Shown: positions 15,040-25,379 of the stretch, piece by piece
How the letters are laid out: every line of letters begins with the position of its first letter
Numbering within the stretch: position 1 is the stretch's first letter
Source: Tyto alba
Lineage: Eukaryota > Chordata > Aves > Strigiformes > Tytonidae
Assembly (NCBI RefSeq): GCF_018691265.1
Contig: NW_024881279.1
Location: 7,779,243 to 7,843,242, forward strand
Length of the DNA: 64,000 bases
Direction: 5' to 3'
Translations under genes and position numbers: made by a program
Notes under the pieces: model-generated
What the model was told of the DNA's origin: nothing
The model's input: the letters and a program-made list of their open reading frames with translations, nothing else
The model's database searches: none

Positions 15040-15255
15040 GTGTCCCCATCGGGAATGAGGGACCCCGGGGCGGGCTGTGTAGGGACTGGGGGACCCCACG
15101 GAGGGCTGTGTCGGTCCCCGTCGGGATCGGGGAACCCCAGGCTGGGTTTACATATAAGGACTGGGGGACCCCACGAAGGGCTGTGGCGGTCCCCGTCGGG
15201 GCTGGCAGACACCGGGGCGGGGAGCGCCGGGTCACGGCACATCCCCGTCCGGGAT
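15040..15255. repeat. GC-rich imperfect minisatellite in FLT4 intron 1
   Basis: A block beginning 'actgggggaccccac' occurs at 15085 and again at 15160, each followed by 'gggctgtg' and a 'ggtccccgtcggg' motif. Further partial copies of the 'tccccgtcggg' element lie near 15042 and 15242. The unit is about 72–76 bases and the copies are imperfect. It sits 160–380 bases downstream of the first FLT4 exon, inside the CpG island. Confidence 0.75.
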
Positions 15256-15418
15256 GAGAGACGCCGCGGCGAGGCAGCGGGGATCCCCGCGGGGTTTGGG
15301 GGGGGGACGTGCGGGCGGCAGCGCCGGGTCCCCGTCCCGTCCCACCGGAGCAACCCCCGATCCCCCAGCGCGGCCGCAGGTGCGGAACGACCGGGGAGGG
15401 CAACCCGCGGTACCTCAC

Positions 15419-15476
15419 CTGCCTCCGAAACAATGCCGAGCCAGAGCCAGAGGGGCAGCGTACAAACTCTCTTCAT
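15419..15476 (-). CDS. FLT4: FLT4 (VEGFR-3) exon 1, signal peptide, 5'-partial gene
   Basis: Start codon at 15476 in a purine context (GGAG before ATG) inside a CpG island. The exon encodes 19 residues, MKRVCTLPLWLWLGIVSEA, plus the first base of a split codon, and then a strong donor, G|gtgaggta, at 15418. The peptide is a typical secretory signal: basic n-region, Leu/Trp-rich core, small residue at the end. In FLT4 the first coding exon encodes just the signal peptide and ends in phase 1, as here, and the residues agree with my recollection of avian VEGFR-3. The product is the receptor tyrosine kinase for VEGF-C and VEGF-D at the lymphatic and venous endothelial surface: seven extracellular Ig-like domains, one membrane segment, a split kinase domain. 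All later exons lie outside the window to the left. The open frame continues for hundreds of codons across the donor and the upstream GC-rich DNA, but that is compositional. The main uncertainty is that only 19 residues are available; another secreted or membrane protein cannot be wholly excluded. Confidence 0.75.
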
Positions 15477-15760
15477 CTCCGGGGCTGCGGGCGGGTCCGT
15501 GCGGGGCGGCGCGGAGCGATGCGGAGAGCCCCGCACCCGAGCTCTGCTCCCGCCGCGCCCCAGCTGCGGCAACGCGCGGCGGCGGGCGGGGAGCACCGGG
15601 GCCGCTTCCTTTTCCTCCGGGCCGCCCGCCGCCCTCCGCCGAGCCCGCGGGGCGCCGGGGCGGGGCGGGGCGGGGCGGGGGGCTGCGGGCACCGGCGGGG
15701 TGTTTTCGCTCCCCCGCACCTGCGTGGGTGCGTGTCTCATCCCTGTCTTCCCCTTCCCCC
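15477..15760 (-). promoter_or_regulatory. FLT4 CpG-island promoter with tandem GC boxes
   Basis: The sequence just upstream of the FLT4 start codon is CpG-dense, with a run of overlapping GGGGCGGGGC-type Sp1/KLF boxes at about 15657–15683. A C-homopolymer-rich tract lies at 15757–15772. No clear TATA box is present, which fits a CpG-island promoter with dispersed initiation. Both G-rich and C-rich tracts could form quadruplex structures. The exact start site cannot be placed from sequence alone. The CpG-dense DNA also extends leftwards into intron 1 to about 14.88 kb. Confidence 0.65.
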
Positions 15761-16385
15761 CCCCCCCCCCCTCCCTCCACAGCTGGGTGCATAGGTGTGC
15801 ATCCCCCCTGCCCCACGTACACGTGAGCACCCCCACACCTGCGGGCAGGTTCACGCCGACAACCCCCCTCCGTGGGCCTGCGTGCACCCCTGTGCATCCC
15901 CCCCCGCATCGGCATGCCCACGCAGCACCCTGCACCTCTGGGTGTAAATGTCCAGGCGTCTCCTTTCTTGTGCGTGTCCGGGTGTGTGCTTCAGCCCCTC
16001 GGGCCAGAGGGGATGCACACAAAAAATACCCCCTCACACCAGTGTGCACACACCTGGTGTGAACACACACACACCACTGCCCCCTCGCACAGGTGTGCAC
16101 ACACACCCCTCACATCTGCTTGAGCGTACACCTTCATGCCTGCCTGCACGCCCCCCCCCCCCCAACCCACACCTCACACCCAGGCACGCACTCCTACCTG
16201 CACCCCCCTGAGCCCCCACTCTCCCCTTGCACCCCCCGGGGGCACACAAAGATGCCCACGCACTTTCTCCCCCCTAGGTGCACGCATTGGCACCCCTACT
16301 CATTTTGGGGGTGGGTGTGGGTGTGCTAGCGGCCCCCCCCCTCACACCATCCACCCGTGCACACTGCCAGCAGCGTGGGGCAGCT
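15757..16385. repeat. C-rich and CA/TG-rich low-complexity region
   Basis: Runs of C (15757–15772, 16150–16163) alternate with CA-rich segments. Around 16030–16125 two related units of about 50 bases occur, each with 'cccctc', 'caca' and 'gtgtgcacacac', the first also carrying a 'ctggtgtgaacacacac' block. This is a degenerate minisatellite upstream of the FLT4 promoter. The apparent open frames through it on both strands are compositional. Confidence 0.7.
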
Positions 16386-19300
16386 GCCCGGCCCCCCAAA
16401 CAGTGTTACGTGTGGCACAGCCCCGGCCAGTTGCCCACGCACCCAACCAGCGCTGAACGGACAAATTACCAAGGCTCCACGCTGCACCCCGGGGGGGTTA
16501 TTAATTAGGCACGCTAACAGGCAGTGAAGAAGGAGCCTGAATGAGAACCATGTGCTCACGGCTTCGAAAAGGCATGAAAATGTCTTGTGAGCTCAACTAC
16601 TTTCATTGCCAAACGCGTGGAAGAAATCACCCTGTCCCTCTCCCAGAGCCCTCAGAGGGACTCCAAGCCACAGAGTTTATTTTACCTGACTCCCCCCAGG
16701 CAAATTAGTGAATTTTTAAGCCTGAGGGCGCCAACTACATTGCACTTCAGCACACTCATCTGAGACCACCTCCCTCCTTGATCCCAAGGGAGTGGAAAGC
16801 AGCGGTGTCCCTGTGTCCCAGGTGGGTGCCCAAACTCCTGCAAGTTTCTGGAGAGAGATTTTTAAAACTTGCTGTGACGATGGGGTGATGAGGCAGAGTT
16901 GGGGACCGCGTGGAGGGGCAGCACTGCCCAGCGCTGCAGAGAGAAGAGCTGAGATTGTGGGATTAGGCCCCTCCCCAGCGCTGGGGGCTGTGACCAGTGA
17001 TGGGGCAGTGGTATACTCACACTGGGGGCCCCTGTGAGCATCGGGGGGGTCATCGTGCATCCACGAGATGAGCAGCGAGGTGGTGAGGTGTGGACAGTGA
17101 TGGAGGGGCGGTTCACATTGCACTGAGATGCTGGACAAAACACACAGTCGAAGGGCTGCCTGGAGAGGCTGAGCGCGAGGAGAGCAGATGGTCTGATCTG
17201 GGGTTGGGGGAAGAGGGATCCTCTGGAACCCCCAAAATCAAGGGATTTTGGCATCCTCCATCCATCGCAGTCCAAATGTGGCACCGTGCAGGGGGTGGTG
17301 GTGGGGGCCAGCCCGTCCATGCTGCCATCTAATGGCAGGACACCGGGGACGGCTGGCCCCGTGATGACGGGGAATTTTCCATCACAAACACGGGGTGACT
17401 GTGGGACCGATGGGACCTTTCCGTTGTTGCCGCCCTAGTAAACAAAAGGACCTTATTTTAAAATCTTGTCCCCTGTCCAGCATGCGGGGGAACCCGAGGA
17501 AGCAAAGGCTTCCCCAAAGCACAGGATAAAGACACGGACACGTCGCAGTGGGGGGTCAGGGCAGGGGCCGCCGGACACTGCCCAGCCCAGACACGTCTAG
17601 GGGAAAGGCACACTGGGGTGGCACTAAGGACACCCAGGGACAAAACGACAAGGTAAACTGCAAGGAGAACACGGCCTGGTCCTGGGGCAGATGGCGAGAG
17701 CCAGCGCTGGCAGGCAAAATCCCGATGCTGGAGCAGAGAGGGGTGCTTTGCCCCTGTGGTGCCCACTGTGCCATCCCTGTCCCCTCCTGCCTGAACCCAG
17801 GGCCAAGCCCAGCCGGTCGCTGCATTCACACCACGCTTGTGGTTTCTACTCCACAGTGTTATGGTTTATCACTGAAATGTGTGGTTTTTTTTTTTTTTTT
17901 TTCAGACAGGATTTAATCACAGGCAGTATTTCCTCACCGGGCTAAGGCTGCACACACGGCAGCTCAGAGCAGCGTTTTCCCTGCACGTAGGAGCCGCTGT
18001 ACATGCTGCGTGCCGGGCAGGGGCTCTGCCTGCCCCAGCCTTCCTGCCAGAGCCCCACCCGATGGCAGGGCCAGGTGAGGACATCATACCCCAAAACGCA
18101 GCCCTGCCTGGGAGCAGCATGCCACAGCCACCACACACAGCCTGGCAGGAGGAGGAGGAAGGACGTGCTTCATCGGGAGCTCGCTCAGCTCAGATTTGGA
18201 ATAATTGGTTTTCGCTGCTCTCCAGCTCTGCCTTTGGCAAGGGGAAGGTGTAGGAGGTGGCAGCGATGGCACTGGCACCCCGTGGCAGTGAGCTGCTCGC
18301 AGCCCGTGCCGCCACACCGGCCCACGGCAGCGGTGGGCAGTGGGAGCCGCCGAAGCCCGACTGTGCTCGCTGCCTGCCGGTGCCCGGTGGTTCTGCTCCC
18401 CCTCACACTTCGGGGCCAGCTGCCTGCTGCTGCCCAGCCTTACTCACCTGCAGTTTCAGGGCAGGTTGGGGAGGTGAATGGGTTTCAGCCCTCCCTCCGC
18501 CCCCCCCCGCCTCAGCTGCAGCTCCGTGCTGTGACCAAACCAGCCTCACCTTCCCACAGAGGCTCCCAGCCCTTGCAGGGGGGATGGCAGCCCTGCTCAC
18601 AGCAGCGTTTATAAGCCAACAGGTCTTTCTTCTCCACTCTTATTTCAGCTGAGGGGCAGCGAGAGGATGAGGCGGGAGCCAGGAGAGGAGGCCGAGTCCA
18701 GCCCAGGGGCTCAGCAGGGAGGGAGCAGAGCTCACTCATCAGCTAAAGTCCAGCTGGGGACTGGGGGGGAGCAGAAACTCCTGACATGCCCTCTAAGCAC
18801 ACCTGACCCCCAAGCAAGGCTGCACAGAGTGGTGGCTTCCCAATAACCAGGTCCTCTCTGCACCCACCCCCACCCCATGCTTGCAGAGCCCTGGGCACAT
18901 CTGCAGCTTGCATGGCTCATCCTCCACCCTGGCTGAGCACAAAGTCTTCCCCTGCCTCAGAACGGGCATTAGGGAACCCCAGAACCAGGTGCTACAGCAG
19001 ACCCCAGCCCTGGCACACCGCAGCAGTGGTGCACAGGAAGGGGGAATGTCCCCCATGGCACGGTGGGAGGACAGGTCCCCCTGTCCCATCCCTGCTGGGT
19101 AGGGGATGACCAGTGGAGGACTTGCTCTGGCAAGTGTCCCTGTGCCCAGCTGCAGGAGCTGGAAAGCCCTCACGCCTGGCCCTTCCAGCAGTGCAGAAAG
19201 TTGAACCCCTGCAGAGGAGGAATTTGCAGGTTCCAGCCAGCACTGGGGGATACATAGATCGGGATAGCTCTGGCCTCTGCTTTGACCCTGGAGTGGATTT

Positions 19301-20004
19301 GAGTGGGACAAACACAATTCCACCCACAACAGGCACTGGTATTCTCCCTCCCACCCATCACTGCCACCAGACAGGCTCAGACTCACCCGAGCACCTCCTG
19401 CCTCAAGTTGACTCCGCTGACTTGTGAGCAAGGCAGGGAGATGGCCAGCACCCCCCTGGGGCGCAAACTTCAACAGCCAAGTCCCCCAAGAGCCCCAGGC
19501 CACCCTCCCACAGGGACAACGCTGCCAGTGGGGCCGACGGGCAACGAGCAGTGCTGGAACCACTGGCTCTCAGCAGCAAAGGCTGCCTGGACGTTCATGC
19601 AACGGGTATGAAATGAGACTGCATTTTTCACATATACAAATCCTTAAGATCCAGCCAAGCCAGAGAAGGTTGAATCTTAAAACCCAGGATCTTAAGGGCA
19701 AAGCTGGACTCAGATGATCCTCCCTACCCCGTGGGGCTGCCAAATCCCCACCTTGTTCCCCAGCAGCCCGACATGGGGTGGGGGGTGAGCAAAAGACCAA
19801 GAGCTGCTGCAAGACATGCAGGGAACTCTCCAAGAGAAGGGCTGAGTGAGAGCGGTGACTGTTTTGCGCTGCCTGTGCTGGAGCAAGGGCCAGGGGCCTG
19901 CTCTGTGCCTCCAGGCTGTGCTACACCCCAGTGCAGTAGATCCCCCCCACCCCCAGCATGCAAGCCCCGAGCAGATCCAGCAGGCAGAGGTCTTTCTAAT
20001 GAGC
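16386..20004. other. Intergenic spacer between FLT4 promoter and TRIM-like gene 3' end
   Basis: GC-rich single-copy sequence. I see no recognisable exon, and the long open frames around 18.0–18.6 kb and 18.8–19.6 kb are present in several frames on both strands, as expected from low stop-codon density. A poly-T run lies at 17885–17902. Confidence 0.5.
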
Positions 20005-20010
20005 TTTAAT
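20005..20010 (-). terminator. Possible polyadenylation signal (ATTAAA) of the TRIM-like gene
   Basis: ATTAAA on the minus strand, about 520 bases beyond the stop codon. It is the common variant of the poly(A) signal, and I noticed no canonical AATAAA between it and the stop. The assignment is positional only. Confidence 0.35.
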
Positions 20011-20528
20011 GGTGATCAAGTAGAAGGGAGGCAGCGCAGCAGTAGCTGCAGGTCCCACGCTGTGCACTGAGCTCCCTCTGCCGCCAGCCCGGAGCCCATC
20101 GAGCAGAGGAAGCCCAAGGCTGGGATGCAGAGGGAGCGTCAAGGAACATCTGATGGTGCTCCGCAGGGTTTAGGGGTGGGAGCATGGAGGGACAGGGGGT
20201 GCAAGCAGCTTGCGGCCACCTCCACTGCAGCCCTGGGGTTGTGGTTACTGAACCATGCAATGCTCAGGCATGGAAGTTTGTTCTTCAAGGGGTGCCAGGG
20301 ACCTCCAGGAATGCAGCGTGGCACCTGCAGCCCATGGCACATAAAAGGGAGGGCAGATGGGAGCTGGGAAGAGACTCCCATCCTGCTCTTCCCTCCCAAA
20401 ACTGAAACCAGAACAGCCTCTCCAACACCCACCAGGTCCGTGTGTGCAGATCAGGCCTCCAGCATGGCCCCAGCCAGAGACAAGGAGCCAGGCTGGTGTC
20501 CCCCAAAAACCCCGCTCCTCCTCGTCCC

Positions 20529-21073
20529 TCACAGGGCCAGGTGGCAGAGGCGCATGGGCTCTATGTTGTCCCTCCCGTCGCTGAAGCAGGTGCTGAAGAA
20601 GGGGCAGTATCTCTCCGCAGAGACCTGGTGGAAGGTGAAGAGGTGGGACATGTCCCTGGCATCAAAGAAGGTGACAATGCCCTCCTGGCAGTCCAGAAAG
20701 ACCCCCACTTTCCGGGGGGGCCGGCGGGGAGTCAGGCGCACCCAGGGGGTGGCGGTGGCCCAGTACTCCATCCTGTTCCGCAGGCGAAGTGTCCAGTAGC
20801 CATTCTCTGGGCACAGCTTGACCTTCGCTGCCCGGTCCACAGCCTCGGCGGCCACCCCCAGATCCCACTTGGTTTTGCTGCCCACCCAGACCTCCCAGTA
20901 GTGCTGGCCGCTGTCAAAGGTCTGTGAGCCCAGGACGTTGACGCACTGACGGAAGCGCCGGGGGCTGCTGGGGACAGGCTGGGCTTGATTCCTCTCTGTC
21001 ACTGCTGTCAGGTCTCTGGAGAAGACCAGATTGGGGTGGGCTGACTCCGGGTCGAAGGTGAGTGGGGCAGGAG
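20529..21073 (-). CDS. TRIM-like gene exon 6: PRY/SPRY (B30.2) domain
   Basis: Terminal exon, phase 1 at its acceptor (ccacag|CT). It encodes residues 247–427. Visible family motifs are LTFDP at 251–255 (the LDP motif), YWEV at 305–308 (the WEV motif) and LDCQEG at 373–378 (the LDYE position, with Cys replacing Tyr). The domain runs to the C-terminus without truncation. In TRIM proteins this domain binds the substrate or ligand through variable loops. The antisense strand has a 161-codon open frame here, which is a shadow. Confidence 0.92.
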
Positions 21074-24000
21074 CTGTGGAGATATCGAGCATGGCATTTT
21101 ACCGGTTGCATATTCCTTCTGCAAAGCACCCCTGGCACCACCACCATCCAGCACATCCACCCCTCACACGGATCTGCTCACCAGGGCAGATGGACTGCAG
21201 CATCTGTCTCCAGAAGATGTACTGCAAGGGGCCGCTGTGGCTGTCCCGGTAGTGCTCCAGGTTGAAGGCAGGCTGGGTCTCAATGCGCACTGAGGGCCTG
21301 GGGCACAGAGAGCAGCCGTCAACCCCTCTGGCCCTCCGCTACTCGCAGCCTCAGACAAACCTGCACCTTGGGGTCAGTTTTGCAGCCCCATGAGTTCTAA
21401 GAGGCTAAGAAAGGGCAGGGAGAAGCCAAAGCATTCAAAATCTGTGGCATCAGCCTTGCTCCCGCTTGCAGCATGTGTGGCTCTCGCACCCAGTCCAAAC
21501 CAGCATGTCTCCTCCACCCGCTCTTCCTGCCCAGCCATCTCGACACACGTGCTCCCTGGGAAGAGTGTCCAACATGTACTGGGGACCAGCCCCTACCTGG
21601 CACAGCACCGGCAGCTCGCTGAGCAATTTGTGATGCTTTTAAAAAATTGAGATAAGATCCCTCCCCCGTGTGGTCCCATCCAGGGACAGAGATAAGCTCC
21701 TGAAAAGGGAATCAGTTTCTGTCATGCCAGACACGTACCTGATATCCAGGCTCTCCACCTGCAGTGAGGAGCAGAGAGAATTAGCAGTCACTGTCTGTAA
21801 TTCATGCAGCTGCACAAATAAGTTCCCTGCCCTGCCTCCTGCTGTCATGCAGCACAGAGAACAAACCAACCTACCAGGACCCCCACCCTGTGGGGAACTG
21901 GCTGGGAACTGGGGCCAAGGCAATTGCACAGCAGTGACAGAGGAGGAGTAAAGCTCCCAAGACCCACCACATCCAGGAGACCACCACATTCCTTGTGGCT
22001 AAAGCCTCCAGACTCCAAGGGATTGGGTGGATAATCCAGAGGGATGCCAGTGAGAACGACTTCCAGGTACAGCCTAGTGCTGTCATTTAGGACTCTCCCC
22101 ATCTCAAATTCAGCTCCTGAAACATCCCTCAGCCTACTGCCAGGGTCAGCCAAACACGCTCACCTCCAGAAAAGACACTTCTTCCATCTTACTCAAGCTG
22201 TGCTGTATGTGCTCTATGTCCTTCTGCAGCACCGACATCCCCTCCTCCAGCCGGTGGACGTCCCCGTGCAGCCGTGCCAGCGACTGCTCTTCCTTTTTAC
22301 TCAGCTCTGCCAGCACAGCTCTCTCCTCTTCCTCCAGGATCTGATGAAGGCGGCCAAACTCTGCTCGGATCTTGAAGTTCAGCTCCCCAGACACCTTCTG
22401 AACAGAGAGGAAAGGCAGAAGATGAGTCTGGCAGCTAAAACACACAAGTAAGTACACAGGATGGCTGGGCCCGTTACTCTGCTTATGAAGTCCTGGAAAT
22501 TGGAGTCTCTGGCATACCCATGACTTTTTAGATAGTGAAGAGGACACAAGGACAACTTTCAAGGCTGCCGAGCCAAAGGGAAAAAACAAAACAACCTCAA
22601 AACACCAAACACTCCACCGATGGCTCAGTGACCTTAACTAGAAATCCTTGCAGACAGTCACAGTGGGACCCCACAGCTCTCTCCCACACCACCAGGAATT
22701 TGCTTGTGTGCAAGACTGGAGCTCTTGCTTTTCTGGAGCTGCAGACTCAGCTGTTCAGGATTTATTTCACATCATGCCAGACCCTGGGCAGAGCTGCCTG
22801 ACATTGGGAACCTGCTCCTTCTCTGACGTCTCCATCAATCCGGGCTCCTGTTTGTATGGGAGAGACGGGGGAGCTGCACAAACTAATCTCTGTAGTTAAG
22901 GCTGATAAAATCCCATTCAGCTCTTTTCAGAGGTCACTTTTTTCCAGTTGTTTAGTCAGCCAGCCAACCTTGTGCTCTCATTGCCTTCCTGCCTGTTTAC
23001 AAGAGACAGCCAGTGACTTTTTATTTTCCCAATCTTTAAGCTTTTAATCTCTAAGTGCAACCTTAGCCCTCATTATTTTCTTGAGGAGTGCTTCCTGAAA
23101 TGCACATCCCTTTCTACCAGCAGGAAATCCATCTCCCCCAGAGTACAACTGAAGCTTTCCCAGCAAGCACGGCACCCCGGCCTCCCTTTGCTCCAGCAGG
23201 TGCTCGTGCTGATGTACCAGAACTGCAGAGCACATGCATGGCCTCCCTGTTCAAATCAGCAATTTGCTCCTTTAATCTTGAAACACCTCTTAGTCAGCTC
23301 TTCCACTGCAACGGGACATCAGCTGCACGTGCTTGTTTGCTATTACTTCTGCATTAACCTCAAAGGCCTATTCCAAATCTGGCAGTGGGATAGAGGTACG
23401 AAACAGTGCAGGCAGGAGGATCAGGGACTGCAGCCAATGATAATCTCCCATCAGTTTTATCTCACCTCTGAACTACTTCTGTCTTCCTTAAACTCTCCTT
23501 CCTTGGCTTTTAATACTTGCATGTCACTCAAGAAGGAAGCGCAGTCAGCCTGTGGCTGTTCTTGCTTCATTGATCAGCGACAAGTAGGCAGCCTGGTGCC
23601 ACTTGAGCCCGTAGGGAGCACTCAGACTCCTCACATCACCTCAGAGCTTCACAGTGAATCCAAACAGAGTCCTTGTGACAAGGCCACTGCTCTCTGCAGT
23701 GCCAACACTGCCGCCGACCCAGCTCCTTCGGCTTTGCTGTCCTTCAGACACAAAACCATTTCAGAGCTTCCAAGAATTAACTCTCCCAAAGTGGCAGTGC
23801 TGCAGGGCCAAAACAAGCTGCTCAGCTGACAGCTCTCACCACTCATCCTGCCTCAGCTCTGCTGCACCAACACACCTTGTAAATGCTGCATTAATGAGTG
23901 CTTAGTTCCTCTTCCGAAAAGCCTCCACTGAATATTCAGTACTTACGGGCTTTCGCCTGCATGCAGGGGAGCTTGTTCAGATCCCTACAGATTTATGTGT

Positions 24001-25073
24001 CTAGACTTTTAGAGGAAGCCGAGGTAAATCTCAGCTGAAGTGATACACAGATCCTCTACGAACGTTAACCCAGAGGCTGTACAAACAGAAGCTAGCACAG
24101 GGCATTACCGTCAGGCCACAGATATCTTCCTGCGTTGCACGCTTCCTCTGCAAGAAGTTTTCCATCTCCTTCTGACGAGCTTGCAAAGCATCTTGCAGGT
24201 GCTTCTGCAGGAACGAGGAAAAGAAGGTGAGGAGACCATTTCCCTACTCTGCTGTGATTCGGGAGCAACCCCAGTTCCTGAGGCCAGCATTAGAGGGAGG
24301 CTGCAACAGGATTTCTTATAAAGGCAGTAAGGAGAAGAAAGCACTGGCTGCACAGGCTTGAGAACTATGCATATGCGCACATAATGAAACAAATGAATTC
24401 CTCAGACTGAGAGCTCCAGCCTGGGATATCTGTTTGCAGAAGGTTTAAACCGTGTGTGCTGTGAACTGCCCCCTTAGGCAGTGCACCCAGCACAAGCAGC
24501 CCTCACCCCTGGCTGCATGGTCCCTACGTGAGAAGCAAAGAGGCTGCGATGGAAGTCAGGGAGGGAAAAAAATGCAAGAAAAGAAAGTGCCCATAAGACA
24601 GACAGCTGGAAGGAAATAGGGAGAGGGACTGAATCAGAACAAGACACAGATGTCATTGCGCTCAGGTTAGGTGAGGCACACGTGGGGCTCCAGGCAGGGG
24701 AGTCCACTGTGGGAAGAAAGGGGTGGTGGGCTTGCAGTGGCCGCTCAGGGCTCACGTGGCGCTTGTCCCCATCTCCCCCAGCCAGGCAGAAGCCGCTCAC
24801 CTGCATCTTGTGCCGGTGCTCCGCAGAACCGCAGCGCCGCACCTTCTCCACCAGCCCCGACAGCAGATAGTGGGTGCGGAAAGCCCGGCTGGGGAACTCA
24901 CGGCGGCACTGGGGGCAGGAGGGGACGCGGGCGCAGCTCTCCCAGTAGCCCTGGATGCAGGCCTTGCAGAAGTGGTGCATGCAGTCCAGCATGACGGGCT
25001 CGCTGAAGAGATCGCAGCAGATGGCACACGTCAGCTCCTCCCGCAGGCTCCGCTCCTGGCTCCTGCCGGCCAT
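20529..25073 (-). CDS. B-box-less TRIM-family RING–coiled-coil–PRY/SPRY protein
   Basis: Six coding exons join in frame: 25073–24801, 24204–24109, 22397–22164, 21758–21739, 21297–21182 and 21073–20529. Together they make 1284 bases, 427 residues plus TGA. Every intron is GT–AG, and the sizes 273/96/234/20/116/545 follow the classic TRIM layout (96, 231+23, 116), with one boundary slid by three bases. Domains: RING C3HC4 at about 16–56; coiled coil at about 92–208; PRY/SPRY at about 247–427. RING and SPRY together suggest a cytoplasmic E3 ubiquitin ligase with a SPRY target-binding face. By eye the RING, the linker 'GPLQYIFWRQM' and the PRY resemble TRIM69 and TRIM62 most, but orthology is not settled, so no symbol is given. 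Oddity: no B-box lies between RING and coiled coil, as in TRIML1 or RNF135. The start is chosen because it lies eight codons before the RING core region and just after an acceptor-like 'ttttggcag'; the frame stays open upstream, so an earlier start is not excluded. The gene appears intact. Confidence 0.9.
22164..22397 (-). CDS. TRIM-like gene exon 3: main coiled coil
   Basis: Encodes 78 residues (124–201), phase 0 at both ends, acceptor ctgttcag and donor gtgagc. It is rich in Glu, Leu, Lys and Arg with heptad-like spacing of Leu/Ile/Val and contains an 'LEEEERAVLAEL' type segment typical of TRIM coiled coils. This region would make the antiparallel dimer that places the RINGs at opposite ends. 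Confidence 0.9.
24109..24204 (-). CDS. TRIM-like gene exon 2: 96-base start of coiled coil
   Basis: Acceptor with a strong pyrimidine tract (cttttcctcgttcctgcag) and donor gtaatg. It encodes 32 residues beginning KHLQDALQARQKEMEN. The length of exactly 96 bases is the hallmark second exon of TRIM genes. Because exon 2 always follows the B-box in those genes, its direct join to the RING exon shows that the B-box segment is absent from exon 1 rather than skipped as a separate exon. Confidence 0.9.
24801..25073 (-). CDS. TRIM-like gene exon 1: RING finger
   Basis: Encodes residues 1–91. Zinc ligands are C16, C19, C31, H33, C36, C39, C53 and C56, a complete C3HC4 cross-brace. After the RING, a short basic segment (…EKVRRCGSAEHRHKMQ) leads straight to the donor CAG|gtgagc. 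The usual B-box (C-x2-H …C…C…H…H) of about 40 residues is missing, though one Cys and two His remain in the linker. Exon length 273 is short for a TRIM first exon. Confidence 0.92.
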
Positions 25074-25379
25074 CCCTGCCAAAACACAGGCCTCACCCTC
25101 AGTTTTCTGCCACCGCCATCCCCAAATCCCCTTCCCTCTAGGCGGGAGCAGGCTCCACGCTGGGTGCTCCGCGGTTTGGTTACCAGACCTTGGGTGGGTG
25201 GCACAGGACCTGCCCGGGGTGTACCCAGCCCGGGAAAGACCCGAGCGGTGGGAACTCCAGACCGGTCCTGCCAAAGGGTCGGTCCCTTTGCAGACTGACA
25301 GCTTCCCGCTTCCCACTGCTTCAGCAAAAACTACTGAGAGCGCCCAGCCGGGACCGGTCCCGTGTCCTCGGCAGGATCC

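Larger units (their letters stand above)
1..15418 (-). other. Inferred intron 1 of FLT4, no coding exon recognised
   Basis: This stretch lies downstream, in the transcriptional sense, of the FLT4 first exon. I found no sequence encoding the start of the mature receptor (the expected second exon), no kinase or immunoglobulin-domain exon, and no other recognisable gene. Open frames here are short, or are GC-driven and mirrored on the opposite strand (for example 11.6–12.9 kb). That it is intron 1 is an inference from orientation and the splice donor; a long first intron is normal for this gene in mammals. It contains homopolymer and dinucleotide tracts, one possible ancient repeat near 7.6 kb and a minisatellite near 15.1 kb, listed separately. 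Confidence 0.5.

Noticed and set aside
14607..16106. 499-codon minus-strand frame and the mirrored 478-codon plus-strand frame
   Set aside because: GC-rich CpG-island DNA is open on both strands. The minus frame contains the FLT4 signal-peptide codons but reads through a strong splice donor and through low-complexity repeats.
20442..20927. 161-codon plus-strand frame
   Set aside because: Antisense shadow of the SPRY exon.
23188..23829. 213-codon plus-strand frame
   Set aside because: Lies antisense within intron 2 of the TRIM-like gene; no recognisable motif and irregular composition.
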